Shown: positions 12,401 to 24,400 of the stretch, piece after piece
Position numbering within the stretch: the stretch's first letter is position 1
Layout of the letters: each line of letters begins with the position of its first letter
Assembly (NCBI RefSeq): GCF_032854445.1
Contig: NC_088297.1
Span: 862,169-926,168, forward strand
DNA: 64,000 bases
Reading direction: 5' to 3'
DNA from: Liolophura sinensis
Taxonomy: Eukaryota; Mollusca; Polyplacophora; Chitonida; Chitonidae
The notes under the pieces: model-generated
Seen by the model: only the letters and a program-made list of their open reading frames with translations
Told to the model about the DNA's origin: nothing
Database searches by the model: none
Made by a program: the position numbers and the translations under genes

Positions 12401-15400
12401 TTTACCGATGAGTTCGCAATACACTGAGCCCATCCATGATGTTTTACAGGCGTGTCCGCTGTACACTGAGCCCATCCATCATGTTTTACTGGTGTTTCCA
12501 CAGTGCACTGAGCTCATCCATCATGTTTTACCGGCGTGTCCGCAGTACACTGAGCCTATCCATCATGTTTTACTGGTGTGTGTCCACAGTACACTGAGCC
12601 CAACCATTATGTTTTACCGGTGTGTCCGCAGTACACTGAGCCCATCCATCATGTTTTTTTGGTGTGTCCGCAGTGCACTGAGCCCATCCATCATGTTGTA
12701 CCGGTGTGTCTGCAATACACTGAGCCCATCCATCATGTTTTTTTGGTGTGTCCACAGTACACTGAGCCCATCCATCATGTTTTACTGGTGTGTCTGCAAT
12801 ACACTGAGCCCATCCATCATGTTTTACTGGCGTGTCCTCAGTACGCTGAGCCCATCCATCATGTTTTACTAATGTGTCCGCAGAGCACTGAGCCCATCCA
12901 TCATGTTTTACTGGTGTGTCCACAGTACACTGAGCCCATCCATGATGTTTTAGTGGTGTGTCCGCAATACACTGAGCCCATCCATCATGTTTTTTTGGTG
13001 TGTCCGCAGTGCACTGAGCCCATCCATCATGTTTTACCGGCATGTCCGCAGTACACTGAGCCTATCCATCATGTTTTACTGGTGTGTGTCCACAGTACAC
13101 TTAGTCCATCCATGATGTTTTACCGGTGTGTCCGCAGTACACTGAGCCCATCCATCATGTTTTTTTGGTGTGTCCGCAGTGCACTGAGCCCATCCATCAT
13201 GTTTTATTGGTGTGTCCGCAGTACACTGAGACCATCCATGATGTTGTACTGGTGTGCCTGCAGTACACTGAACCCATCCATCATGTTTTACTGGTGTGTC
13301 CGTAGTGCACTGAGCCCATCCATGATGTTTTACTGGTGTGTCCGCAGTGCACTGAGCCCATCCATCATGTTTTTTTGGTGTGTCCGCAGTGCACTGAGCC
13401 CATCCATCTTGTTTTACCGGTGTGTCCGCAGTGCACTGAGCCCATCCATCATGTTTTACTGGTGTGTGTTTGCAGTACACTGAGCCCATCCATCAGGTTT
13501 TACTGGTGTGTGTCCACAGTACACTAAGCCCATCCATGATGTTTTACTGGTGTGTGTCCACAGTGCACTGAGCCCATCCAAAAGGTTTTACTGGTGTGTG
13601 TTTGCAGTACACTGAGCCCATCCATCATGTTTTACTTGTGTGTCCGCAATACACTGAGCCTTTCCATCATATATAACTGGTGTGTCCGCAATACACTGAG
13701 CTCATTCATCAGGTTTTACTGGTGTGTTCTCAGTACACTGAGCCCATCCTTCACGTTTTACTGGTGTGTCNNNNNNNNNNNNNNNNNNNNNNNNNNNNNN
13801 NNNNNNNNNNNNNNNNNNNNNNNNNNNNNNNNNNNNNNNNNNNNNNNNNNNNNNNNNNNNNNNNNNNNNNNNNNNNNNNNNNNNNNNNNNNNNNNNNNNN
13901 NNNNNNNNNNNNNNNNNNNNNNNNNNNNNNNNNNNNNNNNNNNNNNNNNNNNNNNNNNNNNNNNNNNNNNCCATCCATCATGTTTTACTGGTGTGTGTCC
14001 GCAGTACACTGAGCCCATCCATCATGTTTTTTTGGTGTGTTCGCAGTACACTGAGCCCATCCATCATGTTTTACCGACGTGTCCACAGTACACTGAGCCT
14101 ATCCATCATGTTTTACTGGTATGTGTCCACAGTACACTGAGCCCATCCATTATGTTTTATCGGTGTGTCCGCAGTACACTGAGCCTATCTATCATGTTTT
14201 ACTGGTGTGTGTTCATAGTGCACTGAGCCTATCCATCATGTTTTACTGGTGTGTATTCGCAGTACACTGAGCCCATTCATCATGTTTTACTGGTGTGTCC
14301 GCAATACACTGAGCCCATCCATCATGTTTTACTGCCGTGTCCGCAGTGCACTGAGCCCATCCATCATGTTTTATTGGTGTGTCTGTAGTACACTGAGCCC
14401 ATCCATCATGTTTTACTGGTGTGTGGTCGCAGTGCACTGAGCCCATCCATCATGTTTTACTGGTGTGTGTTCGCAGTACACTGAGCCTATCCACCATGTT
14501 TTACTGGTGTGTGACCGCAGTACACTGAGCCCATCCATTATGTTTTTTTTGTGTTTCCGCAGTACATTGAGCCCATCCATCATGTTTTTACCGGCGTGTC
14601 CACAGTACACTGAGCCTATCAAACATGTTTTACTGGTATGTGTCCACAGTACACTTAGCCCATCCATTATGTTTTACTGGTGTGTCCGCAGTGCACTGAG
14701 CCCATCCATCATGTTTTTTTGGTGTGTCCGCAGTGCACTGAGCCCATCCATCATGTTTTACGGTGTGTCCGCAGTACACTGAGCCCGTCCATCATGTTTT
14801 ACTGGTGTGTCCGCAGTGCACTGAGCCCATCCATCATGTTTTACTGGTGTGTCTGCAGTACACTGAGCCCATCCATCATGTTTTACTGGTGTGTGTTCGC
14901 AGTGCACTGAGCCCATCCATCATGTTTTACTGGTGTGTGTTCGCAGTGCACTGAGCCCATCCATCATGTTTTACTGGTGTGTGTTCGCAGTACACTGAGC
15001 CCATCCACCATGTTTTACTGGTGTGTGACCGCAGTACACTGAGCCCATCCATTATGTTTTTTTTGGTGTTTCCGCAGTACATTGAGCCCATCCATCATGT
15101 TTTACCGGCGTGTCCACAGTACACTGAGCCTATCAAACATGTTTTACTGGTATGTGTCCACAGTACACTTAGCCCATCCATTATGTTTTACTGGTGTGTC
15201 CGCAGTGCACTGAGCCCATCCATCATGTTTTTTTGGTGTGTCCGCAGTGCACTGAGCCCATCCATCATGTTTTACCGGTGTGTCCGCAGTACACTGAGCC
15301 CGTCCATCATGTTTTACTAGTGTGTCTGCAGTACACTGAGCCCATCCATCATGTTTTACTGGTGTGTATTCGCAGTCCACTGAGCCCATCCATCATGTTT

Positions 15401-18400
15401 TACTGGTGTGTGTCCGCAGTACACTGAGCCCATCCATTATGTTTTACTGGTGTGTGTCTGTAGTACACTGAGCCCATCCATCATGTTTTACTGGTGTGTC
15501 TGCAGTACACTGAGCCTATCAATCATGTTTTACTGGTGTTTGTTCGCAATGCACTGAGCCCATCCATCATGTTTTACTGGTGTGTGTTCGCAGTACACTG
15601 AGCCCATCCACCATGTTTTACTGGTGTGTGTCCGCAGTACACTGAGCCCATCCATTATGTGTTTTTGGTGTTTCCACAGTACACTGAGCCCATCCATCAT
15701 GTTTTACCGGTGTGTCCACAGTACACTGAGCCTATCCATCATGTTTTTACTGGTATATGTCCACAGTACACTTAGCCCATCCATTATGTTTTACCGGTGT
15801 GTCCGCAGTACACTGAGCCCATCCATCATGTTTTTTTTGGTGTGTCCACAGTGCACTGAGCCCATCCATCATGTTTTACCGGTGTGTCCGCAGTACACTA
15901 AGCCCATTCATCATGTTTTTTTGGTGTGTCCGCAGTACACTGAGCCCATCCATCATGTTTTACTGGTGTGTCTGCAATACACTGAGCTCATCCATCCTGT
16001 TTTACTGGCGTGTCCGCAGTACACTGAGCCCATCCATCTTGTTTTACTGGTGTGTCTGCAATACACTGAGCCCATCCATCATGTTTTACTTGTGTGTCCG
16101 TAGTACACTGAGCCCATCCATCATGTTTTACTGGTGTGTCTGCAATACACTGAGCCCATCCATCATGTTTTTTTTGTGTGTCCGCAGAGCACTGAGCTCA
16201 TCCATCATGTTTTACTGCCGTGTCCTCAGAGCACTGAGCCCATCCATCATGTTTTACTGGTGTGTCTGCAGTACACTGAGCCCATCCATTATGTTTTTCT
16301 GGTGTGTGTTCGCAGTCCACTGAGCTCATCCATCATGTTTTACTGGTGTGTGTCCGCAGTACACTGAGCCCATCCATTATGTTTTACTGGTGTGTGTTCG
16401 CAGTACACTGAGCCCATCCATCATGTTTTACTGGTGTGTCTGCAGTACGCTGAGCCTGTCCATCATGTTTTACTAATGTGTCCGCAGAGCGCTGAGCTCA
16501 TCCATTATGTTTTACTGATGTGTCCGCAGTGCACTGAGCTCATCCATCATGTTTTACTGATGTGTCTGCATTACACTGAGCCCATCCATCATGTTTTTTT
16601 TGGTGTGTCCGCAGTGCACTGAGCCCATCCATCATGTTTTACTGGTGTGTCTGCAGTACACTGAGCCCATCCATCATGTTTTACCGGTGTGTCAGCAGTG
16701 CACTGAGCCTATCAATCATGTTTTACTGATGTGTGTTCGCAGTGCACTGAGCCCATCCATCATGTTTTACTGGTGTGTGTTCGCAGTACACTGAGCCATC
16801 CACCATGTTTTACTGGTGTGTGTCCGCAGTACACTGAGCCCATCCATTTTTGTTTTTTTGGTGTTTCCACAGTACACTGAGCCTATCCATCATGTTTTAC
16901 TGGTATGTGTCCACAGTACACTGAGCCCATCCATTATGTTTTACCGGTGTGTCCGCAGTACACTGAGCCATCCATACATTCATGTTTTTTTGGTGTGTCC
17001 GCAGTGCACTGAGCCCATCCATCATGTTTTACCGGTGTGTCCGCAGTACACTGAGCCCATCCATCATGTTTTACTGGTGTGTCCACAGTGCCCTGAGCCC
17101 ATCCATCATGTTTTACTGGTGTGTCTGTAGTACACTGAGCCCATCCATCATGTTTTACTGGTGTGTGTTCGCAGTGCACTGAGCCCATCCATCATGTTTT
17201 ACTGGTGTGTGTTCGCACTGCACTGAGCCCATCCACCATGTTTTACTGGTGTGTGTCCGCAGTACACTGAGCCCATCCATTATGTTTTACTGGTGTGTGT
17301 TCGCAGTACACTGAGCCCATCCATCATGTTTGCGTGTTCGCAGTACGCTGAGCCCATCCATCATGTTTTGCTAATGTGTCCGCAGAGCACTGAGCTCATC
17401 CATCATGTTTTACTGATGTGTCTGCAATACATTGCTTAAAGACAAATATTGTTTTTTGTCTTGTTGACGCTATTTTAACTCGAAAAATGCATGTTTAATT
17501 TTTAAAGCTGGAGGGTATTATTTATGTACGATTGCGGCAATAGTTTTCTGTGAACTGAACATTGTCTATTAGAATAGTCTGATACACCCCTTATTGCCTT
17601 GGAGCAAATAATTCAAACTGAGTCGCCATTTAGACTAATCTACATATGTGTGTATGCCCCTATGTAAGGTTACTGGGATTTAGATAACTGTCCAGTATTA
17701 TCTAGGGGCCTCCGTGACTCAGTTGGTTTGCGCTTCTGACCCAGGAGTCTCTTACCCTTGCGGTCGCTATGAGTTCAAGTCCAGCTCATGCTGGTTTCCC
17801 CTCCAGCCGTAAGTGGGAAGGTATGGCAGCAACCTGCAGATGGTTGTGGTCCCCCCCCCCCCCTCCCCCCCCGCATTATGCCCGGTTTCCACCCACCATA
17901 ATGTTGGCAGCCAATCAAAGTACTATCCATCTAGTGAAATATCTATATAGACCCAAGCTATCTAGCATCTGGTGTTTCGCAATCCTAACTGTATGGCTGT
18001 AAAAAGATTACAGCCAATAAAGTTAAACCAGAGCAGCGACGACAGTGTGATAGTTGGCATATGGTCACACATAACTGGTGAAATACGACTACAGCAAAGA
18101 GAGTAAACCAGAGCAGCGACGACAGTGTGATAGTTGGCATATGGTCACATATAACTGGTGAAATACGACTACAGCAAAGAGAGTAAAACCAGAGCAGCGA
18201 CGACAGTGTGATAGTTGGCATATGGTCACACATAACTGGTGAAATACGACTACAGCAAAGAGAGTAAAACCAGAGCAGCGACGACAGTGTGATAGTTGGC
18301 ATATGGTCACACATAACTGGTGAAATACGACTACAGCAAAGAGAGTAAAACCAGAGCAGCGACGACAGTGTGATAGTTGGCATATGATCACATATAACTG

Positions 18401-21400
18401 GTGAAATACGACTACAGCAAAGAGAGTAAAACCAGAGCAGCGACGACAGTGTGATAGTTGGCATATGGTCACATATAACTGGTGAAATACGACTACAGCA
18501 AAGAGAGTAAAACCAGAGCAGCGACGACAGTGTGATAGTTGGCATATGGTCACATATAACTGGTGAAATACGACTACAGCAAAGAGAGTAAAACCAGAGC
18601 AGCGACGACAGTGTGATAGTTGGCATATGGTCACACATAACTGGTGAAATACGACTACAGCAAAGAGAGTAAAACCAGAGCAGCGACGACAGTGTGATAG
18701 TTGGCATATGGTCACACATAACTGGTGAAATACGACTACAGCAAAGAGAGTAAAACCAGAGCAGCGACGACAGTGTGATAGTTGGCATATGGTCACATAT
18801 AACTGGTGAAATACGACTACAGCAAAGAGAGTAAAACCAGAGCAGCGACGACAGTGTGATAGTTGGCATATGGTCACATATAACTGGTGAAATACGGCCT
18901 CTTGTCAATTTTCCTTAGTTAGGTTTTTATTCCAATTGTTCAAGTATATGCTTAAAAAATAGTACCGTGCACACCCTCTAGCACAATGGTTTTGGTAGAA
19001 TTGGTAAACGTTATCTGTGATGTTAATGTTGTTCAGTAGTTTAAATCTAAAATTACTCAATGCCGTTTCATCACATTTAACGGATTGTCTCAATTATATT
19101 TTATTGATAAGGCAAGAATCTCAAACAAAACCATCCCAATTGTTCTTTATGTTAGCAGATGCACGAGCGGTGGAGATAGAATTCTATAACATCGGCCTCA
19201 GCGAGTGGAATGAACATTCCTATACCAGGGTGTTTCAGTCCACGCTGGCTTTGCGAGCCAACGCGTACTGCCCCAGTCACCTAAAAGAGTGCGGGTTACA
19301 GGAGTGGTTAGCTGACATGTAAGTAGCCGACATACATCTGTTTTCTAATCTGGATTTTTTTTGGGGAGGGGGGGGGGAGGGGGTTACCACGAAGTTTTAT
19401 TTATTCATTTACTTAATTCATTGATGTGTACAACATCATGCAATGCACAATTATGCACTTTAGGTTTACTGTCACGGGAAGCGGGGCATGGATGGGGGGC
19501 AAAAATGAGGGCGGTGGTGGGGGCGGGGTAGGTAGGCATATACAGGCAAAGTATAAACCAACGCCATGTGCCTGACACCTCTGGATTTTATATTTTACTT
19601 ATACGGTGGCAGCCAGCATTATGGTAGGAGGGAACCGGGCAGAGGGGGAAACCCACGACCATCTACAGGCTGCTCCCAGACCTTCCCAGCATTGGGCTCT
19701 AACTTACAATTATATTTGAAAATGTTAAAGGAAATACATGCTGTTATGACTAAAATGACTCTTCTCAAGTGAAATATATAGAATGGTTTGCCAGACATTT
19801 GAGATTTAAAATTTGAGACCATAAATTATCCAATTCTCTGTGCTCTTTGACAGCCGGAGGAAGCTATGCAGTGTTTTGTTTTCTGTTCACTTCAATTCAA
19901 TAACAGACCGGCCCCCATAGCACAGTTGGTCGAGGGTCCGCTTCGGGAGCCGTAGATCAAGGCTCAATCCTGGGTCGAGTCACACTTAAGGCCTTAAAAG
20001 AGGAAGTCGTGATGTCCTCGCTTGGCGTTCAGCATGAAGTGGATAGTGCAACGACTGGTTGACCTGTATCAATATAATAATATAAATACAATGGCTCGCT
20101 TACTTGCCTTTTGTAAGGCGTCTCAGTGAAGCAGCGGTAGAAATCCGTCTTGCGGCAAGGAGGCACATTAAATGCACTCTAATGATTCCTTCGTCGTCAG
20201 ATGACTGAAAAATTGTTCAGTATGTCGTTAAACCCCAAGCACTCACTCGCTTACTCATTCACTCTGTTCAATAACCTGTGAAATGTGAGATTTACCTGTC
20301 AATCAACTTGAATATTCCACTTCTGACCTTTCTGTAGACCGTTCAGAGCCTCAGACGCGGTCGTGATTGACGGATACCCCGCCCAGTTAAGATCGAACGT
20401 CGCCATTAACGTTAAGATGCAGTTCAATACATCAATGAATACCACCTCTCCAACACAGACTCACCTGTCATCAGCGGCTTTAAGAAGTAAGTAGATGCAT
20501 ATACACTTTTAAAATTGTCAGGATACCAAATCAAAAATGCTGTGGTTTTATTCCCCTTAATTTTAAATATATGGGCTACAGACTAGACGAGACTAGGTTT
20601 ATTAATGCATTTAGTGATAACCAGTGAACTTAGAAATTTCAACATCTGTGAATATTTTGGAATAGCCTTTGTGGATATAATGGTGTAGCAGGTTAGACAC
20701 TCAATCTTTGTGGATTTAATGTTGGAACAGACTAGATACCCTTAGTCTTTGTAGATTTAATGTTGGAACAGACTAGATACTCTTAGTCTTTGTAGATTTA
20801 ATGTTGGAACAGACTAGATACCCTCAGTCTTTGTGGATTTAATGTTGGAACAGACTAGATACTCTCAGTCTTTGTGGATTTAATATTGGAGCAGACTAGA
20901 TACTCTCAGTCATTGTGGATTTCATGTTGGAACAGACTAGATACTCTTAGTCTTTGTGGATTTAATGTTGGAACAGACTAGATACTCTTAGTCTTTGTGG
21001 ATTTAATGTTGGAACAGACTAGATACTCTCAGTCTTTGTGGATTTAATGTTGGAACAGACTAGATACTCTCAGTCATTGTGGATTTAATATTGGAGCAGA
21101 CTAAATACTCTCAGTCATTGTGGATTTAATATTGGAACAGACTAGATACTCTTAGTCTTTGTGGATTTAATGTTGGGGCAGACTAGATACTCTCAGTCTT
21201 TGTGGATTTAATGTTGGAACAGACTAGATACTCTCAGTCATTGTGGATTTAATGTTGGAACAGACTAGATGCTCTCAGTCTTTGTGGATTTAATGTTGGA
21301 ACAGACTAGATACTCTCAGTCATTGTGGATTTAATATTGGAGCAGACTAGATACTCTCAGTCATTGTGGATTTAATATTGGAACAGACTAGATACTCTCA

Positions 21401-24400
21401 ATCTTTGTGAATTTAATGTTGGAACAGACTAAATACTCTCAATCTTTGTGAATTTAATGTTGGAGAAGACTAGACACTCTCGAACTTTGTGGATTTAATG
21501 TTGGAGCAGAGTAAATACTCTCAGTCATTGTGGATTTAATATTGGAGCAGGCTAGATACTCTCAGTCATTGTGGATTTAATATTGGAACAGACTAGATAC
21601 TCTTAGTCTTTGTGGATTTAATGTTGGGGCAGACTAGATACTCTCAGTCTTTGCGGACTTAATGTTGGAACAGACTAGATATTCTCAGTCATTGTGGATT
21701 TAATGTTGGAACAGACTAGATGCTCTCAGTCTTTGTGGACTTAATGTTGGAACAGACTAGATACTCTCAGTCATTGTGGATTTAATATTGGAGCAGCCTA
21801 GACACTCTCAGTCATTGTGGATTTAATATTGGAACAGACTAGACACTCTCAGTCTTTGTGGATTTAATGTTGGAACAGACTAAATACTCTCAATCTTTGT
21901 GAATTAAATGTTGGAGAAGACTTGACACTCTCGGTCTTTGTGGATTTAATGTTGGAGCAGAGTAGACACTCTCAGTCTTTGTGGATTTAATGTTGGAGCA
22001 GACTAGATACCCTCAGTCTTTGTGGATTTAATGTAGGAACAGACTAGACACTCTCGGTCTTTGTGAATTTAATATTGGAGCAGACTAGATACTCTCAGTC
22101 ATTGTGGATTTAATATTGGAACAGACTAGACACTCTCAGTCTTTGTGAATTTAATGTTGGAACAGACTAAATACTCTCAATCTTTGTGAATTTAATATTG
22201 GAGAAGACTAGACACTCTCGGTCTTTGTGGATTTAATGTTGGAGCAGAGTAGATACTCTCAGTCATTGTGGATTTAATATTGGAGCAGACTAGATACTCT
22301 CAGTCATTGTGGATTTAATATTGGAACAGACTAGATACTCTTAGTCTTTGTGGATTTAATGTTGGGGCAGACTAGATACTCTCAGTCTTTGTGGATTTAT
22401 TGTTGGAACAGACTAGATACTCTCAGTCATTGTGGATTTAATGTTGGAACAGACTAGATGCTCTCAGTCTTTGTTGATTTAATGTTGGAACAGACTAGAT
22501 ACTCTCAGTCATTGTGGATTTAATATTGGAGCAGACTAGATACTTTCAGTCATTGTGGATTTAATATTGAAACAGACTAGACACTCTCAGTCTTTGTGGA
22601 TTTAATGTTGGAACAGACTAAATACTCTCAATCTTTGTGAATTTAATGTTGGAGAAGACTAAACACTCTCGGTCTTTGTGGATTTAATGTTGGAGCAGAG
22701 TAGACACTCTCAGTCTTTGTGGATTTAATGTTGGAGCAGACTAGATACTCTCGGTCTTTGTGGATTTAATGTAGGAACAGACTAGATACTCTCAGTCATT
22801 GTGGATTTAATATTGGAGCAGACTAGATACTCTCAGTCATTGTGGATTTAATATTGGAACAGACTAGACACTCTCAGTCTTTGTGAATTTAATGTTGGAA
22901 CAGACTAAATACTCTCAATCTTTGTGAATTTAATGTTGGAGAAGACTAGACACTCTCGGTCTTTGTGGATTTAATGTTGGAGCAGACTAGATACTCTCAG
23001 TCATTGTGGATTTAATATTGGAGCAGACTAGATACTCTCAGTCATTGTGGATTTAATATTGGAACAGTCTAGATACTCGTAGTCTAGGTGGATTTAATGT
23101 TGGGGCAGACTAGATACTCTTAGTCTTTGTGGATTTAATGTTGGAACAGACTAGATACTCTCAGTCATTGTGGATTTATTGTTGGAACAGACTAGATGCT
23201 CTCAGTCTTTGTGGATTTAATGTTGGAACAGGCTAGATACTCTCAGTCATTGTGGATTTAATATTGGAGCAGACTAGATACTCTCAGTCATTGTGGATTT
23301 AATATTGGAACAGACTAGATACTCTCAGTCATTGTGGATTTATTGTTGGAACAGACTAGATACTCTCAGTCATTGTGGATTTAATGTTGGAACAGACTAG
23401 ATGCTCTCAGTCTTTGTTGATTTAATGTTGGAACAGACTAGATACTCTCAGTCATTGTGGATTTAATATTGGAGCAGACTAGATACTTTCAGTCATTGTG
23501 GATTTAATATTGAAGCAGACTAGACACTCTCAGTCTTTGTGGATTTAATGTTGGAACAGACTAAATACTCTCAGTCTTTGTGAATTTAATGTTGGAGAAG
23601 ACTAAACACTCTCGGTCTTTGTGGATTTAATGTTGGAGCAGAGTAGACACTCTCAGTCTTTGTGGATTTAATGTTGGAGCAGACTAGATAGTCTCGGTCT
23701 TTGTGGATTTAATGTAGGAACAGACTAGATACTCTCAGTCATTGTGGATTTAATGTTGGAGCAGACTAGACACTCTCAGTCATTGTGGATTTAATATTGG
23801 AACAGACTAGACACTCTCAGTCTTTGTGAATTTAATGTTGGAACAGACTAAATACTCTCAATCTTTGTGAATTTAATGTTGGAGAAGACTAGACACTCTC
23901 GGTCTTTGTGGATTTAATGTTGGAGCAGACTAGATACTCTCAGTCATTGTGGATTTAATATTGGAGCAGACTAGATACTCTCAGTCATTGTGGATTTAAT
24001 ATTGAAACAGTCTAGATACTCGTAGTCTTTGTGGATTTAATGTTGGGGCAGACTAGATACTCTTAGTCTTTGTGGATTTAATGTTGGAACAGACTAGATA
24101 CTCTCAGTCATTGTGGATTTATTGTTGGAACAGACTAGATGCTCTCAGTCTTTGTGGATTTAATGTTGGAACAGACTAGATACTCTCAGTCATTGTGGAT
24201 TTAATATTGGAGCAGACTAGATACTCTCAGTCATTGTGGATTTAATATTGGAACAGACTAGACACTCTCAGTCTTTGTGGATTTAATGTTGGAACAGACT
24301 AAATACTCTCAATCTTTGTGAATTTATTGTTGGAGAAGACTAGACACTCTCGGTCTTTGTGGATTTTATGTTGGAACAGAGTAGACACTCTCAGTCTTTG

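Larger units (their letters stand above)
7750..17434. repeat. 42-bp minisatellite, about 9.7 kb (over 200 units)
   Basis: Unit built from CCATCCATCATGTTTTACTG, GTGTGTCCGCA and ATACACTGAGC. Most units are 42 bp; 44-bp variants carry an extra GT (GTGTGTGTCC or GTGTGTGTTC), mainly after 10 kb. Units differ by a few bases, with recurrent types (TTTTTTTGG, CAGTGCACTG, CAATACACTG). Because 42 is a multiple of three, long open frames occur on both strands; they are artefacts of the repeat. The array sits wholly within intron 1. Confidence 0.97.
6478..19158 (+). other. Intron 1 of the membrane-protein gene (12.7 kb)
   Basis: Holds, in order: SINE-A fragments, the 42-bp minisatellite with its assembly gap, another SINE-A, and the 81-bp array within a dispersed element. 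No exon was recognised between 6478 and 19158; the short stretches 6910-7378 and 17435-17702 appear featureless. Confidence 0.7.
19319..20337 (+). other. Intron 2 of the membrane-protein gene
   Basis: Contains G-rich low-complexity sequence (19360-19383 and 19475-19530), a reverse SINE-A fragment and a full-length SINE-B. Nothing else recognised. Confidence 0.7.

Noticed and set aside
8290-13489. Open frames of 150-301 codons encoding 14-residue repeats
   Set aside because: They lie in the 42-bp minisatellite, occur on both strands and in overlapping frames, and sit inside an intron. They follow from the unit length being a multiple of three.
17985-18908. 307- and 262-codon open frames on the minus strand
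   Set aside because: Produced by the 81-bp array (27 codons per unit). The two frames overlap, and there is no sign of codon selection between units.
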